8,340 nucleotides of DNA from CAIMMJ01 sp037131955. GTDB lineage: Bacteria; Bacteroidota; Bacteroidia; UBA4408. Every line of letters begins with the position of its first letter. Positions within the stretch are counted from its first letter, which is position 1. Below, one piece after another: positions 1 through 5,549 of this stretch. The stretch is taken from NCBI GenBank assembly GCA_037131955.1, contig JBAXQC010000095.1, positions 1-8,340 on the forward strand. Direction: 5' to 3'. The notes beneath the pieces are model-generated. The model was not told the origin of the DNA. It saw nothing but the letters and a program-made list of their open reading frames with translations, and ran no database searches. The translations under genes and the position numbers were made by a program.

Positions 1-125
1 AAATGATCACCGGCCGCAAGCCAGGTGATAAGTTTATGGAATACGCACAGATGGTTGGTATGGTATTGTTGTTGGGATTAATGGTGTATGCATTAGGATT
101 GGATTTCTGGAGGTTATTTAAATAG
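1..125 (+). CDS. rseP: C-terminal end of RseP-like site-2 zinc metalloprotease (partial)
   Basis: Only the last 40 or so codons are present; the reading frame enters from outside the window and ends at TAG 123-125. The visible peptide reads ITGRKPGDKFMEYAQMVGM and then a hydrophobic helix (roughly VLLLGLMVYALGLDFW), ending in RLFK. This is the typical last transmembrane segment of RseP/RIP inner-membrane proteases as they look in Bacteroidota, where KFMEYAQ.xGM precedes the final helix. The family cleaves anti-sigma factors or signal-peptide remnants within the membrane. The catalytic HExxH and PDZ domains lie upstream and cannot be seen, so the call rests on the C-terminus alone. The gene is co-directional with the tmRNA gene that follows 73 bp later. 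Confidence 0.7.
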   Translation, partial: MITGRKPGDKFMEYAQMVGMVLLLGLMVYALGLDFWRLFK

Positions 126-163
126 AATTACTGCTCACGCAGCTTTCTCTACTTAAAGTATCT

Positions 164-191
164 CTTAATTCATAATTCTTAATTCATAATT
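164..191 (+). repeat. Perfect 14-bp tandem duplication in the tmRNA promoter region
   Basis: The 14-mer CTTAATTCATAATT occurs at 164-177 and again, without gap, at 178-191, ending 7 bp before the mature tmRNA 5' end. Each unit contains CATAAT, which resembles a -10 hexamer; the second copy (185-190) is at a plausible distance from position 199. I could not find a matching TTG element, so the promoter role is inference. Confidence 0.6.
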
Positions 192-198
192 TGTAATA

Positions 199-567
199 GG
201 GGCCGTGTTGGTTTTGACAGCATAGGTTACGGTTGGTGTAAGCATGCAGTGCGTTGGATAATTAGCACTTTAATCTGAATATTCAAAACTCAACTGGCAA
301 TACTCAGTATGCCATGGCTGCTTAATCAGTGATTAAGTAACCATTTGGGCCGCCGCACAGGTTCGCTTCTTTCCATGTGCCGCCGCCGACTCAAAACAAA
401 AGGAGATGCTGTAACAGAAGGCTGTGACTGTTGCTTAAGATTATCCAGCTAAGCGGTAGGTTGGTTTGTTCATTTCCTGCTCATCGCCTACAATTAATAA
501 TGAAATAAGCATGTAGAAAGCTAATGGTGGCGATGTTTGGACACCGGTTCGAATCCGGTCGGCTCCA
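199..567 (+). ncRNA. ssrA: transfer-messenger RNA (tmRNA, SsrA)
   Basis: tmRNA rescues stalled ribosomes by acting first as alanine-tRNA and then as a short message. The 5' end GGGGCCG (199-205) pairs with CGGCTCC (560-566) to form the acceptor stem, with one G-U pair. The 3' part has a T-arm of ACCGG (543-547), loop TTCGAAT (548-554) and CCGGT (555-559). Position 567 is the discriminator A. The following CTA is not CCA, so the terminal CCA is probably added after transcription. The tag frame starts at GGC 296 and reads GNTQYAMAA, stopping at TAA 323-325. The YAMAA ending fits the degradation tags of Cytophaga-like Bacteroidota. Length of about 369 nt is normal for a one-piece tmRNA. The start and end are set by the acceptor stem and so are precise to a base or two. 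Confidence 0.97.
296..325 (+). other. tmRNA proteolysis-tag reading frame (GNTQYAMAA)
   Basis: Resume codon GGC at 296-298, then AAT ACT CAG TAT GCC ATG GCT GCT, stop TAA at 323-325. With the alanine carried by tmRNA the tag would be A-GNTQYAMAA. The last residues AMAA are the part read by ClpXP-type proteases. The choice of GGC as resume codon follows the usual glycine start of Bacteroidota tags; the upstream ACT codon is in frame, so the first residue is inferred. Confidence 0.85.
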
Positions 568-574
568 CTAAAGC

Positions 575-606
575 AAAAAACCTCCGATGTATATCGGAGG
601 TTTTTT
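575..606 (+). terminator. Rho-independent terminator of ssrA
   Basis: CCTCCGAT (581-588) and ATCGGAGG (593-600) form a perfect 8-bp stem with a 4-nt loop. The stem is flanked by six A (575-580) and six T (601-606), so it can act on both strands. It begins 8 nt after the tmRNA 3' end, which makes its role clear. Confidence 0.93.
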
Positions 607-649
607 ATTGGGGGAACGTGCTGAGCTTGCTCAGCTAAGTGAACCCAAT

Positions 650-680
650 AAAAAACGTTGCGGGAACCGCAAGGTTTTTT
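650..680. terminator. Second terminator-like hairpin, bidirectional
   Basis: AAAAAAC-G-TTGCGG (650-663), loop GAA (664-666), then CCGCAA-G-GTTTTTT (667-680). The stem has one G-G mismatch and ends in a run of six T on either strand. It sits in the right arm of the nested inverted repeat. No gene is read toward it on the minus strand within the window, so it may simply be a back-up for ssrA or a mirror product of the inverted repeat. Confidence 0.6.
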
Positions 681-686
681 GCTTTA

Positions 687-755
687 AGCTCCCCCTCGAA
701 ACCGGCATCAGCGAACCCGAGCGGAGCGAGGGGAGCTAATCCGGAAATTATTTAT
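687..755. repeat. Intergenic repeat, copy 1
   Basis: This ~69-bp GC-richer element matches 1411-1479 at most positions, sharing CAGCGAACCCGAGCG exactly. Copy 1 can fold on itself: AGCTCCCCCTCG (687-698) pairs with CGAGGGGAGCT (727-737) apart from one extra C. It is found only between genes here and resembles a small dispersed REP-like palindromic element. It begins directly at the end of the nested inverted repeat and is followed by AT-rich leader (756-872) of the next gene, in which I see no confident promoter. Confidence 0.75.
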
Positions 756-872
756 AAAATATATTGTCCTTAAAAAATCGTAACTTAGTATTCCCCGAAT
801 TAGAATACACCATATTTACTAACAAGCTCTTGTTAAAACGGTATTCTATTATTTAATCCTTATAATTTTTTT

Positions 873-1403
873 ATGAAATCAACATTTCTTTTTTGTTTGT
901 TACTAATTGTTAATAGTGCATTCTCTCAAACCGAAAGTACTAATCCAAAATCTCAAAATTCTAAATCTACCGAGAAAAAAGTTATCTTAGAAGAAGGTAC
1001 TTTAATTAAGGCAGCATTAAAGAATGAGATTAGAGGAGGTAGTATGAAAGTGGGTGACCAAGTGGAATTTACATTGGCTCAGCCTATAGTAGTTGCAGAT
1101 CAGGTAGTAGTATCTCAAGGAGCAAAAATTTTGGGAACTGTTTCTGAAGCCAGGTCAAGTGGGGTTTTGGGTAGAAAGGGTAAGTTGGCATTTAATATTG
1201 AATACTTGTATTTAGAGTCTGGTCAGGTTGTGAAGTTAACTGGGCAGAGTGCAAAAAATCTGAAAGGCTCTGGTGCAATTGTTGCTGCAACAGCGGTAGT
1301 GTTAACACCATTGGGATTATTAATACCAGGTAAAGGAGCAAAGTTTGAAAAAGGAGCTATGTTTGAAGCTTATATAGCTAAGGATACGGAACTTAGACAA
1401 TAA
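873..1403 (+). CDS. Secreted/periplasmic protein of unknown function
   Basis: The 176-aa product begins with a signal peptide: MK, a hydrophobic core (about residues 4-14), then NSAFSQ, with likely cleavage after S18. A serine/lysine/asparagine-rich linker (20-37) follows. The folded part (about 40-170) has ILEEGTLIKAAL, MKVGDQVEFTLAQPI, SQGAKILGTVSEA, GRKGKLAFNIEYL and finally KFEKGAMFEAYI. This alternation of 'starting value', 'conserved-with-control' and 'ceiling' beta strands is seen in a recurring family of small exported bacterial proteins of no assigned function. A glycine/alanine/hydrophobic stretch (133-151) is more likely part of the fold than a membrane anchor. There is no lipobox cysteine at the cleavage site. 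No clear Shine-Dalgarno precedes the ATG, which is usual in Bacteroidota. The gene stands alone between two copies of an intergenic repeat. Real gene status is well supported; function is not known. Confidence 0.85.
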   Translation: MKSTFLFCLLLIVNSAFSQTESTNPKSQNSKSTEKKVILEEGTLIKAALKNEIRGGSMKVGDQVEFTLAQPIVVADQVVVSQGAKILGTVSEARSSGVLGRKGKLAFNIEYLYLESGQVVKLTGQSAKNLKGSGAIVAATAVVLTPLGLLIPGKGAKFEKGAMFEAYIAKDTELRQ

Positions 1404-1410
1404 TATTTTT

Positions 1411-1479
1411 AGTTCCCCCTCAAAACCGGCTTCAGCGAACCCGAGCGAAGCGTGGGTGAGCTAATTCGGAAATTATTTT
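1411..1479. repeat. Intergenic repeat, copy 2
   Basis: Diverged second copy of the element at 687-755, in the same orientation, lying 8 bp after the stop codon of the secreted-protein gene. One extra base is present near 1457. Several changes (for example GCGTGGGTGAGCT in place of GCGAGGGGAGCT) weaken the self-pairing seen in copy 1. Its position could let it serve as a transcription end, but it lacks a T-run. Confidence 0.75.
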
Positions 1480-1838
1480 TAGAATTATAGCTGCTAGTTA
1501 TAAATTATTCAATAGAATTTATTCTATGGTTGAATTTATTCACTAACTTAGAAAATCTATGAATTATAATACATCTTTATTATTGTGTGAATTTATGCTC
1601 TCAAATGAGACATCTCTTTGTATTCAAACGTGAGTGAGAAAAGTTTTGAATTATATTAATCTTTTATTCATTGATTTATTTTAGTAAAATTTTAATCTAG
1701 AGTTTCATAGTCGAAATAGATATAGAGTATTATTATTAATAATAAATTCTAATTCATAAATTTATCAATAATTGTGCAACTTGATTTATAAGAAACTATC
1801 GAATATTAAGAAGTTAGGTACAGTTTTAAAATTCAATT
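1480..1838. other. AT-rich intergenic stretch before the accessory genes
   Basis: No credible gene was found in about 360 bp; the longest short frames (for example an ATG at 1559) look random. The clearest structure is a perfect 16-bp palindrome TTATTATTAATAATAA (1730-1745), about 95 bp upstream of the next start codon. It could be an operator but is also the kind of palindrome AT-rich DNA makes by chance. No TAnnTTTG-type promoter match was found on the plus strand. Confidence 0.5.
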
Positions 1839-2861
1839 ATGGAAATATATTCAGTTGACAAAGACAAAGTTATCGAAGCCTATTTTTTGACTGGTAGGAT
1901 AACATATCAATATGCTTTAGATCATCTCGTAGGCTTAATTGACAAACTCGACATACAAAGACGTTTTCAAAATGAAACGTTTTACAAAAGACTGGAAATT
2001 GATTTACAAGAAGGTTGTATAACACCCGCGATTACAATAGCTTTTATAAAGCCTGCAGACTTAAACAAAATTCCCTCAATTTCGGTTTTACAGGAGCAAA
2101 TTACTAAAGAAATTGAACACGCCTTCGTTTTAGATGGTATCCAAAGACTTAATACCTTAAAGAGGGTAGCAATAAAAGAAGGAAACACATTAAACAAGAA
2201 AAGCTACCTCTATCTCAATGTTATTGTTTGTCCTTCACGAGATAATCTATTGTATCGTATGGTTACCCTGAACAATGGACAAAAACCAATGACTGCAAGA
2301 CATCAGATTGAAATCCTTGCAGAAAGTATTTATGATTTTTCTGCATATTCATTTAAGATTTTTACAGAAAAAGAAAATACTAGCAAAATTGAAAAGGCTT
2401 ACAAAAAAGCAGATATTTTGAACTCCTATATTTCATTTTTAAGTAATTCTACAAATCTTGATAATAAGAAAATAATAGAAGATAAGCTTGATGAATTGGT
2501 CGCAAGAAAAATAATCGAATCTAAAATAACAAATGAGTCAGTTGATTTTAACAAAATTCTTTCACTAATAGACAGAATGACAGAATCAGATAAGCTATAC
2601 AATTGGTTGAAAAATGGAAATAGTCTAATTGGATTTTGCGTTGGGTTAAGGACTTCCTTTGTTCAATTTAATTCTTATACTAACAAAGAGCTTGAAACTG
2701 CAATTGACACTTTCGAGAGAGCGTTCAAAAATATCAATGTTTCAACAATAAAATTAAGCAGAGAAAGAAGAAGACTAGCTTCTTTTTATATTTCTAAAAT
2801 TAGCGAATTACTTGACAAGGATGCAGATGAATTAACTCTTTTATTAGCCGAACAAATTTAG
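1839..2861 (+). CDS. DGIQR-motif protein, ParB-like (DUF262/DGQHR-type) fold suspected
   Basis: The 340-aa product has no signal peptide and no membrane segment. Residues 96-106 read AFVLDGIQRLN, with DGIQR at 99-103. This closely resembles the DGQQRL motif of DUF262 (GmrSD-type) proteins and the DGQHR motif of DndB-like proteins, both built on a ParB-like nucleotide-binding fold. In further agreement, a beta segment ITPAITIAFI (61-70) precedes it and LNNGQKPMTARHQIEIL (144-160) follows, similar to the 'N..G.P.s' segment after the motif in those families. The C-terminal half (about 180-340) is lysine/glutamate-rich and mostly helical, without a motif I recognise; no HNH (DUF1524) nuclease motif is visible, so this is not a complete GmrSD. 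The start is the first ATG in the frame. The next gene begins 3 bp after the stop, so the two are almost certainly co-transcribed. Family assignment rests on one motif plus its surroundings; function in defence is inferred from context. Confidence 0.6.
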   Translation: MEIYSVDKDKVIEAYFLTGRITYQYALDHLVGLIDKLDIQRRFQNETFYKRLEIDLQEGCITPAITIAFIKPADLNKIPSISVLQEQITKEIEHAFVLDGIQRLNTLKRVAIKEGNTLNKKSYLYLNVIVCPSRDNLLYRMVTLNNGQKPMTARHQIEILAESIYDFSAYSFKIFTEKENTSKIEKAYKKADILNSYISFLSNSTNLDNKKIIEDKLDELVARKIIESKITNESVDFNKILSLIDRMTESDKLYNWLKNGNSLIGFCVGLRTSFVQFNSYTNKELETAIDTFERAFKNINVSTIKLSRERRRLASFYISKISELLDKDADELTLLLAEQI

Positions 2862-2864
2862 ACC

Positions 2865-3764
2865 ATGAGCTTGCACCTATTCGATTTTAAAGAGGCCGTT
2901 GCCAAGAATTACCGTTCTGCATTACCAACAGAATTTAAAATTAAAGCGAGCACCAATTATGATGTGCTTGTTATGAGAATATTTACAGCAAATATTGATA
3001 TTTATTGTAAAAAGAATAACAAAACTATAAAGTTAATCAACAATTTTTCTTCCTTTCCTTCTCATATCGTTGGGCGAAAATCTACAAAGCAATTAAAAAC
3101 ACTTTTACACCCATTTAGTCTTGTTGATTATGTAAAATTTTCCAAAAAATATTACGGTCGCAACATCAACTTTTATCACAACCTCTTGCAAGAACTCTCT
3201 TTTTATTTCTACTATTCGAATGAAAAAAACCACCAGGCGGCATTTGTTAACTTATATCGGATTTTAGAATATGTTTCTTATAGTTTCCCTCTCATTCATT
3301 CTTCACACTTTGGAAACTACATAGGCTCGTTTGAAGCGTTTCGTGCTTATTTCACAGATGTTAAAACAAGTGAAATAACTTTTTTTGAGAAGTTTATTGA
3401 AAACATTTTCCTTGGAACTGGGTATTTGTCTTACACTACAGATTTCGATTTTTCTCATGCTGATATTGCAGTTGCGAATAACTGTTACGATGCGTTCTAC
3501 AAATTGACAAATAATACGAATTGGATAACTGCCAATAGAGCAACACATACACTTTCGATTGAAAATAAGAGATTGATTAGATTATTTAAAAATACAAGAA
3601 ATAGATATTTTCACTTTGGAGTTGGAGGGCAACGAAATATTCATAATACTGACCTTAAAGACCCAGACTTTTTTTTTGAAAAAATTAATTCCAAGTATCT
3701 CAATTGGATTGGATTCATTTATGGAACTGTAGTAGGGGAATCGTTAGACAATACATTGTTGTAA
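2865..3764 (+). CDS. HEPN-like protein with RX4H motif, putative ribonuclease effector
   Basis: The 299-aa soluble protein has two parts. The N-terminal part (about 1-115) is rich in basic and aromatic residues and is not recognised. The C-terminal part (about 120-290) is helical: a long helix around AAFVNLYRILEYVSYS (125-140) and then RLIRLFKNTRNRYFHFG (236-252). In the latter, R245-N-R-Y-F-H250 fits the RX4-6H signature of HEPN domains, including the common asparagine after the arginine; in many HEPN toxins and CRISPR-linked nucleases this arginine and histidine form the RNase active site. The layout resembles ApeA-type HEPN proteins of phage defence, but I cannot confirm the subfamily. The start codon lies 3 bp after the upstream stop (TAG, ACC, ATG), pointing to translational coupling with the DGIQR-motif gene and hence to a two-component system. 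Alternatively the domain may be a non-catalytic HEPN used for binding. Confidence 0.6.
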   Translation: MSLHLFDFKEAVAKNYRSALPTEFKIKASTNYDVLVMRIFTANIDIYCKKNNKTIKLINNFSSFPSHIVGRKSTKQLKTLLHPFSLVDYVKFSKKYYGRNINFYHNLLQELSFYFYYSNEKNHQAAFVNLYRILEYVSYSFPLIHSSHFGNYIGSFEAFRAYFTDVKTSEITFFEKFIENIFLGTGYLSYTTDFDFSHADIAVANNCYDAFYKLTNNTNWITANRATHTLSIENKRLIRLFKNTRNRYFHFGVGGQRNIHNTDLKDPDFFFEKINSKYLNWIGFIYGTVVGESLDNTLL

Positions 3765-4085
3765 AACTGCACTTAAAATGGGTTGTGCGTGAAGCTGGGA
3801 GATTTGCAAGCTTTGAGCATTGTGCATATATTTAAGTTGAGTGTGGTTTGACATTTTTGAGCTCTTAAAATCGCCAAAACGGAAAGCCAAAAAAAGTTAG
3901 GGACAATACTAAAGACTACACAAACAATAATAAACAAACAGGAAAACCTCAAACAAAATGCAATATTTCAAAAAATAAAAAGAACTACAAAACCATGCAC
4001 ATGAAGACACCAATTGAAGGACAATTAATTTTGGCCTTTCTCCCCCAAGCCCAACAGCCATTAAAAAGCTAGAAATTGAATAAAC
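3765..4085. other. Intergenic region between the two accessory modules
   Basis: No gene is supported on either strand. The left half (3765-3900) is less AT-rich, G/T-biased on the plus strand and unlike its surroundings. The stretch after GTTAGGGACAATACTAAAG (from about 3896) is strikingly purine/A-rich with AAAC repeats. A TAATTTTG at 4026-4033 matches the Bacteroidota -7 element but has no TTG 19 bp upstream, so I do not call it a promoter. GTTAGG resembles an integron attC core end, but no paired arm is convincing. Confidence 0.4.
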
Positions 4086-4098
4086 TTGTTAATAACAA
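4086..4098. promoter_or_regulatory. Palindrome TTGTTAATAACAA, possible regulator-binding site
   Basis: A perfect palindrome with a one-base centre, lying 15 bp upstream of the -33 element of the regulator promoter. An extended half, ATAACAAT (4092-4099), is the exact inverse of ATTGTTAT (4130-4137); a further ATTGTT lies at 4112-4117. The repeated half-site around one promoter suggests cooperative binding by the XRE-type protein encoded just downstream. Binding is inference. Confidence 0.5.
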
Positions 4099-4112
4099 TC
4101 ACCACTAAATAA

Positions 4113-4142
4113 TTGTTGTTTTGTTTTGGATTGTTATTTTTG
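4113..4142 (+). promoter_or_regulatory. Bacteroidota-type promoter of the restriction-modification operon
   Basis: TTG at 4113-4115, exactly 19 bp, then TATTTTTG at 4135-4142. This matches the known Bacteroidota sigma factor consensus (-33 TTG, -7 TAnnTTTG) at every fixed base. Transcription should start at about 4147-4150, giving a very short leader before ATG 4162. The promoter lies among several ATTGTT half-sites and overlaps an inverted repeat, which suggests tight autoregulation. Confidence 0.7.
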
Positions 4143-4161
4143 GACTGTAAATATCCAAAAA
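4137..4161. promoter_or_regulatory. Operator-like inverted repeat over the transcription start
   Basis: TTTTTGGA (4137-4144) and TCCAAAAA (4154-4161) are perfect 8-bp inverted arms with a 9-bp spacer. The left arm covers the -7 element and the right arm ends at the base before the ATG. A second pair, GGACT (4142-4146) and AGTCC (4166-4170), overlaps it; GACT/AGTC is also the core of known C-protein boxes, though spacing here is longer. A repressor bound here would block initiation. Confidence 0.55.
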
Positions 4162-4470
4162 ATGAAGTCCAATAATATTCAGACTACTGGTAACATTATT
4201 AGACAATTGAGGGAGGGTAGACAATTACCACTTAGGAAAATTGCAGCACTTCTCGAAATTGACACTTCTTATTATAGTAAAATTGAAAGAAGTGAGAGGA
4301 AAGCTACAAAAGAACAAATTCATCTTCTTGAACATTTTTTTGAGGTTGAGAAAAATTTTTTGATGATTCCATATTTAAGTGAGAAAATTTATTATGAAAT
4401 TTCAGAGGAAGATTGTGCTGGGCAAGTTTTAAAAGTTGCAGAGGCAAGAGTTAGATATAATAAAAAGTAG
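4162..4470 (+). CDS. XRE-family HTH regulator of the restriction-modification operon
   Basis: A 102-aa helix-turn-helix protein. From ATG 4162 it reads MKSNNIQTTGNIIRQLRE, followed by the HTH: LPLRKIAALLEIDTSYYSKIERSER (about residues 22-46), in which KIAALLEI and SYYSKIER are the two helices, SYYSKIERS being the recognition helix region. A further helix LLEHFFEV and a C-terminal extension (about 60-102) make it longer than the ~80-aa classical C proteins. An in-frame TTG at 4126 would add 12 residues, but it lies upstream of the -7 element and of the likely transcription start, so the ATG is preferred. It is the first gene of the operon, 12 bp before the first methyltransferase. Its role, by analogy with controller (C) proteins and small XRE regulators of type II systems, is timing of methylase and nuclease expression; the operator-like repeats at its own promoter support autoregulation. 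Confidence 0.85.
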   Translation: MKSNNIQTTGNIIRQLREGRQLPLRKIAALLEIDTSYYSKIERSERKATKEQIHLLEHFFEVEKNFLMIPYLSEKIYYEISEEDCAGQVLKVAEARVRYNKK

Positions 4471-4474
4471 GAAG
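4469..4474 (+). promoter_or_regulatory. Shine-Dalgarno-like AGGAAG before the first methyltransferase
   Basis: AGGAAG lies 8 nt before ATG 4483 and overlaps the regulator's TAG stop (4468-4470). It is the only clear Shine-Dalgarno-like site in this operon, so methyltransferase 1 may be translated more efficiently than its neighbours. It also confirms the start. Confidence 0.6.
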
Positions 4475-4482
4475 TAAACATT

Positions 4483-5547
4483 ATGCAGAAAAAATTAAAA
4501 GTAATAGATTTATTTTCAGGTTGTGGAGGTTTTTCATATGGCTTCGAATCAGCAGGTTTTCATGTTGTTTTGGGTGTTGACAATGATAAGGCAGCACTTG
4601 AAACATTCAAAAACAATCACTCTAATTCAAAAATTTTACTTGCTGACCTACATCAAGATAAAGCTATAGAAGATATCATTAATGCAGTCAAAGGACATAA
4701 AATAGACGTTATTATTGCCGGTCCACCATGTCAAGGTTTTTCATTGACAGGAGCTAGGCAAAAGGATGACGAGCGAAATAAATTATTTTATTCTGTTTTT
4801 AAACTTGCGAACAAATTAAAGCCTAAGGCAGTAATTATTGAAAATGTTCCTGGACTTGCTACTTTATATGATGGTCATGCAAAAGATGCTATTTTAGAAG
4901 AGTTTAAAAAATTGAAATTAACTTCAAATTATAAAGTGTTGTTTGCGCCAGATTATGAAGTGCCTCAAATTCGTAAGCGTATATTTTTTGTTGGTTTAAA
5001 TTCAAAACTTGGAAAATTTGAATTTCCAAAAGAAGTATTGTCCCCAGATAAATACAATACAACATCAATTGCAATTTCGGATTTACCCGCAAGAGTAAAT
5101 GAATTTGGGGAAGAGTTTGACAAATATGATAAACCTGCAAAAACGGTCTATCAGAAGAAAATGCGAAATGGCTCAAAAGTTTTATTTAATCATGTAGCTA
5201 CAAAACACACAGAACATGTAATTAATGTTATTTCACAAGTTCCTGAGGGTGGAAACCATAAAGACTTGCCAGCAGGAGTTGGTGACAGTAGAAAATTTAA
5301 CGAGGCATGGACACGTTATCATAGTGACAAGCCCTCTAAAACTATTGATACAGGGCATAGAAATCATTTTCATTATAAATATAATCGTGTTCCGACAGTT
5401 AGAGAGAATGCAAGGCTTCAATCATTTCCTGACAGTTTTGTATTTCATGGCACAAGAACACAGCAAAATAAACAAGTAGGTAATGCAGTTCCTCCGCTTT
5501 TAGGTTTTCATGTTGCCAAGCAATTATTAACTTTCTTAAATAAATAG
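4483..5547 (+). CDS. DNA (cytosine-5-)-methyltransferase 1
   Basis: Transfers a methyl group from S-adenosylmethionine to C5 of cytosine in a specific DNA sequence, protecting it from the partner nuclease. All key motifs are present in normal order in 354 aa: motif I DLFSGCGG (9-16, SAM binding), motif IV GPPCQGFS (80-87, catalytic C83), motif VI ENVPG (120-124), motif VIII QIRKRIFFVG (162-171), motif IX TVRENARLQSFPD (305-317) and motif X GNAVPP (333-338). The target-recognition region lies between VIII and IX (about 172-304) and differs from that of the second methyltransferase. Length and motif completeness argue for an active enzyme. The gene follows the regulator by 12 bp, with an AGGAAG site, and the second methyltransferase starts 2 bp after its stop. 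The target sequence cannot be read from the protein. Confidence 0.96.
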   Translation: MQKKLKVIDLFSGCGGFSYGFESAGFHVVLGVDNDKAALETFKNNHSNSKILLADLHQDKAIEDIINAVKGHKIDVIIAGPPCQGFSLTGARQKDDERNKLFYSVFKLANKLKPKAVIIENVPGLATLYDGHAKDAILEEFKKLKLTSNYKVLFAPDYEVPQIRKRIFFVGLNSKLGKFEFPKEVLSPDKYNTTSIAISDLPARVNEFGEEFDKYDKPAKTVYQKKMRNGSKVLFNHVATKHTEHVINVISQVPEGGNHKDLPAGVGDSRKFNEAWTRYHSDKPSKTIDTGHRNHFHYKYNRVPTVRENARLQSFPDSFVFHGTRTQQNKQVGNAVPPLLGFHVAKQLLTFLNK

Positions 5548-5549
5548 CC

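Larger units (their letters stand above)
569..686. repeat. Large nested inverted repeat with a hairpin at its centre
   Basis: TAAAGCAAAAAACCT (569-583) is the exact reverse complement of AGGTTTTTTGCTTTA (672-686). Further in, TTTTTTATTGGG (601-612) pairs with CCCAATAAAAAA (644-655). The exact centre is GCTGAGC-TT-GCTCAGC (620-635). Each arm also carries its own small stem-loop of similar size but different sequence. The whole unit of about 118 bp could fold as one cruciform or as three separate hairpins. Confidence 0.8.

Noticed and set aside
764..793. Possible promoter TTG-N19-TAGTATTC before the secreted-protein gene
   Set aside because: Spacing fits, but the -7 element matches only four of six fixed bases (TAGTATTC against TAnnTTTG); too weak in AT-rich DNA.
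1559..1633. Short plus-strand ORF in the AT-rich gap
   Set aside because: About 24 codons with no ribosome-binding site and no protein-like features.
1982..2197. Minus-strand ORF of 71 codons
   Set aside because: It lies wholly inside the DGIQR-motif gene, has no recognisable domain, and appears to be a reverse-strand shadow.
1839..2861. Complete GmrSD-type modification-dependent nuclease
   Set aside because: The DGQQR-like motif is present but I see no HNH/DUF1524 nuclease motif in this or the next gene.
3303..3548. Minus-strand ORF of 81 codons
   Set aside because: Wholly inside the HEPN-like gene and cysteine/isoleucine-rich in a manner typical of antisense translation of AT-rich genes.
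4904..5479. Three overlapping ORFs of 62-90 codons on both strands inside methyltransferase 1
   Set aside because: The methyltransferase frame has all conserved motifs across this stretch, so the others are shadows.
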